From assembly GCA_914767715.1 (NCBI GenBank), contig OU612065.1, forward strand, positions 13,766,001-13,830,000: 64,000 nt of DNA, in the 5' to 3' direction. Source of the stretch: Membranipora membranacea (Eukaryota; Bryozoa; Gymnolaemata; Cheilostomatida; Membraniporidae). Shown one piece after another: positions 10,701 to 21,700 of this stretch. Both the position numbers and the translations under genes were made by a program. Under the pieces are notes generated by a model, which worked only from the letters and a program-made list of their open reading frames with translations, was not told the origin of the DNA and did no database searches. Each line of letters opens with the position of its first letter. Positions within the stretch are counted from its first letter, which is position 1.

Positions 10701-13700
10701 TTTTTTTTTCCTTATTTTGCACATCAATGATTTCAGTTTCATCCTTGTTGTTTATCTCAAAATGTCTGAACATTTAATTTTACATCAACCACCATTATTG
10801 GTTGATCGGTCAAAAATTGTAGTGTTTTGAGAGGTTTTCTCATTGTTATTTTTTGCCATATTTCATGGAAACTTCAACACTGTTTATCCACCTCGAGAGA
10901 TGTTGCAATGATGCTCATCTGTGTGTGGCTTCTATTGGCCAATCAAGTTTCTGAAATGTCTAAGCTATTTCAACACGCTATATTGGGCACTAAGTCATAG
11001 GCAGTCAGTTCTAAAGTACAGTTTGTATTTGTATATCTAACAGCCAGATAAATATGACATTTTTTAAGAAATATTTCGGTAATGATGCAAATATCCCTAA
11101 ATGACGCATTACAGTCTCAAATTTGCACACCTTTGAAATAGATATTTCCATGTGACCTCAGTAAATTATGGCTTTATTTCAAATGAACTCCTCCGCATAT
11201 CAAGATATTAACTTTCTGATGATTTATTTATTGTTTACTATGGGTTACTTATTTTAGATGCACCCAGATATCGTGGCTTGACTGGTGAAGTCGAGAACTG
11301 GATGCAGTGGATTGATGATTCAAATTCCGATGATCTCCTAGACATGCCATTTGAGGACACAGATATGCTTGATTTTGTGGCTGGTAAGTCTTAGTCGCAT
11401 TATAAAATCATAAAAAAAGTATTGCGTCACCTCAAACGATATAAGCACTGACCCATATTACACAAAGAAATTAACTGAGATATTTTTTAACCTTGGTATA
11501 ATTTTGCCAGGAAAATGGTTTAGATTATCTGTTTAGGCGTGTTAACTAATTGGTTTCCTCTACATTTAGGCCTGAGTCAACCATCAGAACCGGATGCGCC
11601 TTGGATACGACAGCCTGGAATGGAGTGTATAAATAAACTAGTGTACAAAGTGGAAGCATTATATGCTATCGGTCTTCTACTGTTGGGTAAAAACAGGAAG
11701 AGGGGACAGAAAATAGTAGCTCAAAAAGGTCTCATTCCAGGCCTCTCTACGCTGTTTGAGAATTTCATCTGGAGAGTGCAAGGGTAAGGGTGCCTCATCT
11801 AAACCCACTTTGTCTGCTCTTATAGAACCAGACTCGGAGAAGGGCAGTCGTTTATGATGTCATTAGAGGTATAATGTGAACTTTTATGTCATTGAAGTTA
11901 AAAGCAGATGACATTTCAATTTTCTTGAATCCTGTTATTGTTGGTATGAATTGCGGTGATCCCAGACATGATTATTGCGCCATCAGATTGAACATCACAA
12001 AGCATCAGTGGACGAGAATTTCCCTCGCTAGATTTGACTCTCTGGTCTAGGATAGAACCCAATCTGTGACGCCATTGAGTAATTAAAATCGCATATGAGA
12101 CTTGTCCAATTAGTATCATGTTTTTGGTAAGCTCTCGAAGTCCCTGCACTTTCGCCGTTGCCATGTGCTTCACAACTTTGGGTTGATATGGCGCCTTGTT
12201 ACCTGTGACATCACCAAAAATTTACCATAAATCATCTTACATCATAATATGTTTATGTTGTTGGACTTTATTCTGTCTATGTTTGTCCATCTATAAACTG
12301 GTAAAATCCTTTTATTTTCAGCAATCGCACAGGACCTAGAAACAGGCTAGCTGGGCACAACGCTAGCTGTGAATGCTCTCCTGAAGTGGCTGTCAAACTA
12401 CAGTTCCTCAGACTTGTACACTCCTTCTCAGACCATTCAGAGTAAGTCTACATAACTTTCTTGTCTGTAAAAAGGCAAGTAGCAAAAAAATGCTAAGATC
12501 TTTGATGAGGCATCGGCTGTAATAAGGCTAGACACGAGATTTTGTAATCAAATTACTCTTTAGTTGAGTAACTTTAATCACGTTGCTGCTGCTTCAATCC
12601 TCTCACGTGTGAAATTTAATTTAGTATCAAAGATGCCCCTCTGTGACGTATATGACATATTCACTTCAGGCATAATCTAATAAAACATATCCCTTCTGAA
12701 AAGTAAGACAGGGTGAGCCAGTAGACCACAATTAACATGCTGAGTATTTTTTGCACCAATTATCCTTTAAAGTACTTGCATCAAGCAAAAAATGAGAATT
12801 TCACAGTAGACACATCCAGACAGTAAAATGATGATTGATCACATCATGCCCAGTATTAACTAGCAAATAGTAAGTATCCTTATCGCCCATTGGTTTAATT
12901 GTCATCCGGAGATTTCGTACAATCCAAAATATATATTTAATGAGTTAGTTGGAAAGACAATGACAGCCTTTTGATGCTCTCTATTTTAGACACAATCACC
13001 TCCTGCTATCAAAAAGTGAGCTACAAGAAGTGAGGAGGATAAATGAGAAGGCTCACTCAATGCTTCAAGTGCAGGAGCTAAGCACAGTCGATGTGTAAGT
13101 CTTCTCTTATGATTACTGGGGTACATTGCTCAGTATGCCTGATCCATGTCTGAGGTGCCTTACGAAGTTCAAGCTAGAAGCTGGTTTTGAGGAAGTTATA
13201 CACCCAACCAGCTGATGTAATCCCTTTCTAAGTGGATTTGAGGATTTATCTGATGCTATTTATGGAATCTGTGGTCCGTTCTCTAACTGAATGATCTTAA
13301 TTTAGTTGTCCATTAGTACCTCATGAATGGTCTACACAATCGATGATCTCCAAGATGGAAGCTCTACTGTAATGTAGAAAGTCAGTCCGATAAATGGAAT
13401 TAGTCTGAGCTGCAATTGTTGACTGATTGATTTACAGGCGGAATATGTGTCGAGGCAAAGAAGGTCTTGTAACAAAAATGGTGGAAGTGTTGAAGAAAGA
13501 GCCAACAGCTTCCACCTACAGATTCTGGTTATCCAGGAGTCTTGAGAGTTTTCTCAGAGGCAAAATCTCATACTGTGATCAAGTGTTTCTACTCAGGAGG
13601 GGTCTGCTACAGGTAACTTTTTTGGCTTCTTAGCAACAATCATCGTCCAGTTATTTGACATACTATGAAACAAATTTTAACACATATACGGCCTATCAAT

Positions 13701-16700
13701 TAGATGAGCTAGCTGTCCCAATTGATGTCATCGAAAGAAATGTTTAGTTATTATGGAAGCCCTCTTTACTTCCTCCATTTTCGACCAAGTGGTGAGAATA
13801 AGGATTTCAACACTCATCACTGTAAATTCATTTGGCCTAAACCTCTCAATACCAAGATAATCCATTTATTATTGCCTCTGTCAGAGAGAGGGTTATTGCG
13901 CCATATGAACTGGCAAAGTTAAGTTCTTGTTTCACAATATATTTTGAAATGGTTGCGTTGGAAAAAATACCTTATAATATAGAATTATTGGTTGTGACTA
14001 TAGTTAATATATCCCTATCATACAATCTCAGCCAGGTGTCATGCTGAGTTTAGTTCAGGATGCCTCATTTCATCTCCAGGGTACAATTTTTGTTCTTGTA
14101 GCATATTGTCAACTTCATGCTAGATAATGAAACATCCCAAGAAAACACCCAGTGCTCGTTTGACCTGCTAGCTTATCTTGTCAAGAACAACATCGAGGCA
14201 TTCAAAATCTTTCAGGACACACTCAAAACACCCGAAATTGTGAGTTGCATCCCTGCTTTTCTAATTTGAGATTCTAGGCTGTATTTTTGTAATTGTAGCA
14301 CATAGTAAACCAGCTGATAGACAATGAAAACATGTCCCAAGAAATCACTCAATGTAACTTTGACCTGCTCGCTGAGATTGTCAAGCTCAACATCGAGGCA
14401 TTCAAAATCATTGAAGATGTCCTCAAAACTCCCGAAATCGTGAGTCACTTCGCTGCTGCTCTTACACGTTGTGTGGAGGTCATTCTTGTGCTAACCAAAT
14501 CGAGCTTGGTTTCTGATGAAGCTTAATATCACTAACTAGTTGAAGGGAAATACAAAATATGAACTTAAAGTCATAATTATCTGTGGTTTGGCGCCTGATC
14601 AATATGTGTCACTCTGTATATGCGTCACACTGCTTCCTATATGAATTAATAAAATGCATGTATAGTTTGTCGGATTAGATATTCTTAACCTTTTGAGTCG
14701 GAGCCTTTACTAATTCTACATGCATGAGATTAAGAATTGTGTAATTTAGTTCGCCGTTACACTTACAGAATTCTCTTGGGCACTTATTTGCCACACTTAC
14801 AGTTCAATATCCGCCCCTCTATGTGTAATGATTTTAAGTAATGATTGCATCTGGCCTTCTCGCTGAATAGCCTAAGGTCTATGGATTCAGATACTCGTCA
14901 TACGTATCCACTACATCAGAGTATGAAGGATAGATGGGCGACAAGCTTCAGTTCATAGTTTACTGTTGCCAAGCTTTTACAAAAAATCTTATTTTTACAG
15001 AGAAAGAAGTTCATTGGTTATGTAAATAGTGGTCTGGTGGATTCAAACATGTTTATTCGAAGTATCATCCTATCTTATGGATTCTTTATCAACGAACTGA
15101 CAGAACATGCAGGTAACGTTTGTGTACAGAAGGCAAAAACCTACCTCAACTTTGTTGTCTTAGCTGGAGTAAATTGGCATTACTCTTTCCATTAGACAGT
15201 TGTGCAACATTTAGTCTAACTTCATATCTGTCTAACCATTCTGTGAGAGCAAGCTATTGTGTAGCAAAATAAAGTTACTCTGTAGCAGACTGATCCTCAA
15301 CCTGAAAACAAAATGAAGCCATCTACTGATGAAACCAGGTTTAGTTGATTATGGTATGGTATTATTGGTATTACTTCTACTTAGTTTTGCAATCTAGCCC
15401 TGGAAGCTTGATTGGAAGAGATGCCATGTTACACCGTTCTAAATCCTCCGATTTCTTCTACCATGTTACCCACCGCATTGCTTTTTTTTGCGTCAACATG
15501 AATGATGGATTGCTTAAGTCAAGTTACCAGCATGGTTTTATAAGGACAACAGTATTACAAAAAACTGTTTTTTGCCCATAAATAATCTATGTATGTTGAA
15601 TGACTGCGCACATAACCTGGGAAGGATTATGGCACGATTTATTCTGTCCCAGATTGGTTCTATTTTTCTGAATGTATTTTCCACTAAGAAATTTTATTGC
15701 TAAGTAACCATTTTGATTTTTTTGTAGGATATGCCAGGAAAGTAAACTACATACTCAGCTATATTGGTGACTTTCAGCATCAGGTCAACTATCTTCATGA
15801 ACTCATCACATTCACTGGGCCTAGAGGTGTTTGTCAGGTGAGCAGTAACTACTTCACATGATATTGGTTACCTAAAGTGTTAATGGTGGTATGGCATCAT
15901 GTTTACTCATAACATGAATAACATCAGGTTATTGTTATTACAAAGTCCATAATGTACCCGAGGAATAACTTGAGGAATTTTTAGCCTGATTCAGATAGTA
16001 ATATTTATGCGATGAATGTCTAATATTGTTTGTTTTTTTCTTTTCGCAGGAGAATATTAGTTGTCTGAACACCACGATAGTGCTGCTGATGACTGCTATA
16101 AGAACTACTGGTAATAATGATGAAGCTCTTGTTCCCTATCTCAAGGCTCTCAAAGCAGAGCAGGTCACATATGAGAAAGCTGACAAGAAGGGCGGAAATC
16201 AAGTCATGAATAACTTCAGGTATGTTCTATCAGACAGAGATACCATTACTGTAACTTTACAAATTACCTCTAACTCTATCTGTGATGTAACAAGGAACTG
16301 TACCATTTTTTATGGAAGTATTTTTCATCGATGAAAACAGTAGAATTGGCGTCAACAAAAATGTCAAATTGATTGACACCTAGTCCTGCCATTCCCATTC
16401 CCTGTTTTTTTTTCTATGTAAAACTGAATTACTTTGATGTGAGAATTTAAAAAAAAAAAGCTTATTAATAGGCATTTAGCCGGCTGATCCTAGTCATAAA
16501 CATATTTAATTGTTTATGGTCCTTGTCTCCGAGATTGCGTCATAAACATTTCAAATTCCAACGTCAGAATAAGTGGAGTAAAATGCGGTCACTGTGGTGG
16601 ACAGATTAATAGAGGATACGAGTACTTTTCCACTGTTGTGTATGGTTCAGCTACGTCATAATAATTGGTGTAGTTATTGTTCACCATTCTTGGGCTATAT

Positions 16701-17014
16701 GTATGGGCATGATTATCTTGGCAGAATCCATATCAATATCAACCTGTCCATGTCAATAAATAGCTCATCAAAGAACACATACAGAATATTAATGATCTTA
16801 CCATTATGGTTTTTACAGGGATCTGTTACTATTCTGGAAAGATCACTACCTAGCAAAAGACAAAGATTGTAGTGGTTTGGAAAGGACCTCAAGAATCAAA
16901 TTTGCAGAGTGGAAGAACATTGTTGAGAAACTGCTGGATTCAGACTCAAGTAAAGACACATCTCTGTCACACTACATAGGTGAAGATGAAGATGAAGAGG
17001 ATGAATTCTCATAG
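4741..17014 (+). CDS. TRPC4AP: TRPC4-associated protein (TRUSS), complete, 19 coding exons
   Basis: Exons: 4741-4860, 6918-7049, 7372-7482, 7679-7739, 8030-8094, 8654-8813, 9240-9350, 9546-9671, 11258-11383, 11570-11783, 12322-12441, 12990-13094, 13438-13612, 14102-14239, 14299-14439, 15001-15112, 15728-15837, 16050-16219, 16819-17014 (TAG). All phases agree. They give 830 residues if both duplicated exons (14102-14239 and 14299-14439) are used, about 784 with one; human has 797. An in-frame TAG lies 12 bases before the ATG. Matches to the human protein run throughout: FCRILVICVSELD, GIPGFVDRL, KLVYKVEALYAIGLLLLG, KLQFLRLVHSFSDH, FWLSRSLESFLRG, ENISCLNTTIVLLM. The tail is acidic (GEDEDEEDEFS). 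The family is alpha-helical; in vertebrates it binds TRPC channels and TNFR1 and is a substrate receptor of the CUL4-DDB1 ubiquitin ligase. Confidence 0.95.
5449..6146. repeat. 698-bp inverted repeat (foldback/MITE-like element) in TRPC4AP intron 1
   Basis: The left arm (about 5449-5776) and right arm (about 5824-6146) are reverse complements over roughly 325 bp with a limited number of mismatches and small indels, around a ~48-bp spacer. The termini read CAGAGTAAGGATATAC outward-in at both ends. No transposase is encoded. A convincing target-site duplication was not found: the flanks tagtatcc and tgctaata agree poorly, and a TA duplication is possible. The structure fits a non-autonomous foldback or MITE-type DNA transposon. 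Confidence 0.85.
8429..8475 (+). repeat. Three tandem copies of a 16-bp unit
   Basis: The unit GGGTAGGCTTGTATCA is repeated head to tail three times, the last copy lacking its final base, inside TRPC4AP intron 5. The copies are identical, so the expansion is recent and may be polymorphic in length. Confidence 0.9.
14102..14239 (+). other. TRPC4AP: TRPC4AP duplicated exon, copy a (46 codons)
   Basis: Phase 0 to phase 0, bounded by TTGTAG and GTGAGT. It encodes HIVNFMLDNETSQENTQC... to FQDTLKTPEI. It aligns with the single human segment beginning HILYCIVDSE, which is followed by the equivalent of the next common exon (RKKFIGYVNSGLVDSNM). 34 of its 46 residues are identical to copy b. Confidence 0.9.
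14299..14439 (+). other. TRPC4AP: TRPC4AP duplicated exon, copy b (47 codons)
   Basis: Phase 0 to phase 0, bounded by TTGTAG and GTGAGT like copy a, and 197 bp downstream of it. It encodes HIVNQLIDNENMSQEITQC... to IEDVLKTPEI, with one extra residue relative to copy a. The intron between the copies (14240-14298) is only 59 bases. Either copy, or both in series, can be spliced in frame. Confidence 0.9.
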
Positions 17015-18766
17015 CTCAACCAACAAAGAAATAAGCACTGCCTATCAAAATACACTGGCCTTGAGTTGGCCGTGAACTCCTACATACCGCCACCACTACC
17101 TTAGCTAGATCAAGATACTCACCGATAGCTGATCTAATCAGCAGACATCTAGTCATACATGAGATGTAACCGTAGTTTTAGCATATTCTTCTTTTATGCA
17201 GCATTCAGCCTCTGTTTTAATCCCGCCAAGCCTGTAGACTTGCTATACTGTAGTTGAAAATATCTTACCATTATTTTATGCCATTACTTTTTTCCTCATG
17301 AACCATTTTTAATCCTTTCAAATGTCTCATTTTGTTCTCACGATTAAGATACAGGAACTGTTACTTGTATGACTGTTCTATGAATCCTGTTTCCAGATTT
17401 TTTAGTGCATTTCTTTGAATTTTATATCGCTATGCTATGGGAATGAAATATTTAATAATATTCTGAGGCAATTCTGAGTAACCTATTTCTCATCACTTGA
17501 TTATTTTAGAGGGCCTATTTTAATCACAAAAGCTGGTGCAAAGCAGCCACAGAGACATGTTTTATATATAGGCACATGCTACAATTTATGATATAAGATA
17601 TCAGAGCCGGCCAATCTGGATGGCTGAAGTCTCTGATTTTAAGTTCGCAAATTAAGGATTTTTCTATCCGATAAGCTTCTTGGTTATTTTTTTACTCTAT
17701 CCAGATGTTACTGCTGATCCTTATCGGCAGGTTTTATCATGAATAACAAACCATGAAATGCCAATTGAATGTATCATGTATTTCTCACTGCATCGTAAGA
17801 CTTGACCACAACTCCCTCACATGGTTCACTCTGGTTCCTCATGGGATTGTCAATGCGCTGAAGTTTTCAAGTTTGCGTCATTGTTACCATGATTTTCAAT
17901 TAACTAGAAGTATTTAGTTCCCTAACCAGCCTCGGGTGTAAGGAGTAACCTGATTCTGTAACTCGATTTTATTTATACACTAATATTTCTTTTGATTCAA
18001 TCTCCTTTTCAGCCTAAAAAGTATGTTTTACACTTGATAGGTGGCCTCTTATAAAAATAATCGACAAGATGGATTGATTCAAAGCTCTCATATACAAGAG
18101 CCTATGGTATCGCAACTTGTTATGGCAGTGCCATCTTCTTCTAGCATGGTAATTACATCCCACTTTCATCAAACTACTGTAAATATTTTGGTGTGTCAAT
18201 CATGCGTAATGAAATTCTGTTCAGCTGTTCAGCAATTTACAGTTACCAGTCCTGTATAGCGATTTTTTCCCTCCCGTCAAATTGAACTTGCTTGTATTGG
18301 ACCATTCATAGAACAAACCGAATTCTGTTGCCACAGATTTCCTGATCTAGGAGTGATAATGATGATGCGATCCTATCATTTCCCTGTGAAAGATATTATA
18401 TTACTATTCTGTGTAGTGCAATTCCATATTTTCCATCAATGACTCCTGCTTCCAGCATAATTTGGAGTTGTCTCAGATTTGAGTTACCTTCCCATGTGAG
18501 CATAATACTGTGATTGAATAAGACCAAGGCGGGAAATAAAGGAGTTTCTCTATGCAGGTAAACTAATAAGTATTCTTCTCCTCATCAAAAAAATTGATAT
18601 TTGCTACTTGCAGCACTATTATTGCTAGACAAGAAAAAAAGGAAAATATACAGACTACTAATGAGTGTGTGCTATGGGATTTTTGACAATCTCTGCACTG
18701 CATTAATCTGATAGGTAAAGACACACGTAATTAATCAATCCATGGTTTCATCTAGACAGATAGGTG
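17015..18766. other. TRPC4AP 3' UTR and PAXIP1 5' flank
   Basis: No coding exon was recognised. The first part must include the TRPC4AP 3' UTR; an AATAAA stands at 18535-18540, but whether it is used is unknown. The last part holds the PAXIP1 5' UTR and promoter. A TTTCATCTAG sequence shortly before the PAXIP1 ATG could be a 5' UTR splice acceptor. Short open frames at 18014-18259 on both strands look like chance. Confidence 0.5.
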
Positions 18767-21700
18767 ATGGCTGGGAATACTCCAAAACTGTTTGCAGAGT
18801 TGCAGTATTATATTTGTGGAACTATTACGGCTGAGGTATGTTTTGTTATGTATGTTCGTTGTAGCCTTTTTATTTTTCTCTACTACTGTCTTTTGCTCTA
18901 CCCAATGAACTAGTTTAGTTCATTGCTCTACCTACTTCGATCATCTAGTTCTACTACTTCCATTTGTGAATCACCTCTGACTTCAGATCAGTCAGTCTAC
19001 TATTGCTAGCACAATTTGATTTCATAATTGCTTGTAACTCAATTAAAGGAGTAGGACATGTAGTAACTGTAATGTATGTTATTTTACCATCTACCTACAG
19101 CCCACCACTGGCGCAGCGACAAGATGAGTGATACATACATACATAGATAGGCCTTCATACATACAACATCATGTTGGGGACACACAGTAAAGATTATATT
19201 AATGCATGTATGAGTAACGTTACATTACTCTACTCTTGACTGTGTGTTCACTAGAGAGGGTATATCATGCTGCGCTTAAACCCATCCGGATGCATATTTG
19301 GAAACCGCCGGATGTCCGCGTGGCATCCGGTGGTTGCCCGATAGGCATCCGAATGGGTTCTTAGCGCAGCATGATATACCCTCTCTGTTGAACACACAGT
19401 CAAGAGTAGAGTAATGTAACGTTACTCATACATGCCAAATTGGCATCCTGTTGCGTAAAACGCGTCCGGACACAAATTTGATGGAGGCGGATGGGTTCGT
19501 GACAGATGAAGATGGGTTGTAGACACCCATAATCGGGGCGACAAACCCATCTGGACGTCCGAGTGCCAACCAGATGCCTAGTTGGCAACCACCGGATGCC
19601 ATGCGGGCATCTGGATGGGTTTGTGACAGTCATGGGTATTTGTCACAAGCGGATTGGCTTTTTACAGAGATGTGTGGTGGATGGCCATTTACGGACACAA
19701 TTTTAGCCCAACATATCCCACCCTCCCTGTGTCCACCACATGATGATTTTGCATGCGTGTTATATCACTCTTTATCTTGTCGCTGTTGGTAAATGAGATC
19801 ATCATCATAGATGGTTGGTAGATGGCATGGGACTTGTTACCATGACACTTTCCTCTCGAGCCTCAGTACCAGCCACCTAGAACTGTGAGACTTGTTCTTA
19901 GTGATGGCTACTGAATCGATGTACTTCAACCCTCACAGTGATTTATTACAAATTGTACATGATTGAAATGGATCAGGTTGCCAACGATCTGAAGCTATTC
20001 CTACGAAGACCTGAAATGTCTGTTGAAAGAGTTGAAAAGGTTCTCTCAGATTCCAAGTGGACCTACCAACCTATCTGGCTCTCCATAAAAAGAACTTGAC
20101 TGGTCTTTTATGAGAGTCAGCAAGGCTAATTGAAAGATTAATGAAAACGTTGCAAAACCCCTGGCAAGTCTCACTGACTCAGGGAGACCATCCTGTCTTG
20201 ACCATAGAACTGCTTCATTTCTTAAATTTTCTCTTGGGTTTGGAGCTAAGGGGGTAGGATGGGAGCCTCAACAATTGAAATCTGGAGGAACGAAAGAAAA
20301 AAACTTTTACCTTCACTGTACCTTTTTTAACTCCCTGATTGGAAAGTGATATGAACTACTTCGCACTCCGAGCAGAAATCGACCAATCGTGTGTTATTTC
20401 TGGAGGTTTCACTTAAAAATAATAGATGCTTCCAGCTGTAATGAGTTGGGGGTCTTTTGCCAATGCCTCTTCCCCAAATCACTCAGTGCATAATTGGAGT
20501 CTATTAAACGTTTCAATGATTTAATCTGGAACTATTTGGCCTAATTGAAGTCAAATTATTACAAAACAAATACGATAATTTAATTTTTGGAAACGTTGAC
20601 GCCCCTGCCACCTATTCCAGATAATTCTGAAGGACAACTCCTGATGAACATATAAACGTGACCATTGCAGGTCACACATAGCTAGTGCAACCCTGCATGA
20701 GTCTATAGGTATCAGATGGGGTCATTTTGTAATGATTGTGATCGTCTAATATCAATTTCTGGAACACCTACTCAGCTAGCAGTAAACAGACCTTACTTGC
20801 CCTGAAGAATTATGACTCCCTCTGCAGATTCTACTCATTCCATCTCGAAACAATTCTAGGCCAGCAAATTGTAACATCAGAATGCCAAAGTCGATCAGAT
20901 CATCCAACAGTGAGAGGATGGATGAGTTTTTTTAGATGGAGCACATTTCACACGACTATTATTTTGTTATTTTCAATAATGTTTGCATAGGTAAAACCGC
21001 CTGTCTTAGTTTTACATGTTATTTCATTATAATATGTTCTTTACTTATATTATTTTAGTGTCAACAAATCCTTGCTACTGCTGGAGCAAAATGTCACTCC
21101 TATCTCAGCGAGCTTGTAAAGGTTGCAATATCAGAGACTACTGAAGATGATAATGAATACTCGGAGATATCAGACATATATGATATTCCTGTTGTGTCTT
21201 GTAAATGGGTCACACTGTCTCAAAAATGTGGCAAGCTTTTGCCAACAAAAGCTTTTCCTCCTGAACAGAGTCAAACTAAGCTCTTGAAAGATGTGGTTTG
21301 TTGCACGAGCCATCTCGAAAAGTCTGATACTAGTGCGCTATGGGCTATGATAACATTTCATGGAGGGAAAGCTGAAAGAACTATCACAGAAAAAACAACA
21401 CATCTCATTTGTATATCTGACAGTGGCTCTAAGTTTGCACAATGTCTGGAAACCTCTAGGATAAAGCTTGTTACCCCTGAATGGCTCATCGAAAGCATAA
21501 AACAACAGAGAATTGTTGATGAAAAAGAATTTCACCCAAAATATCTGGTGACCTCTTCACAATCATTACGTGATAAGTTACGCACCCCTCCTCCAGTAGA
21601 TCCCTCTGTTGACAGCAAAGCAGAGACTCCACAAAAATCAGAAGTGTCCTCGAGCCACAACGAATTTCAGACTCCACCTCGCAATGTGCAAAGTGTAGTC

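Noticed and set aside
19400-19633. Minus-strand open frame in the GC-rich block of PAXIP1 intron 1
   Set aside because: Composed of the CATCCGG-type repeats; a by-product of the inverted-repeat element.
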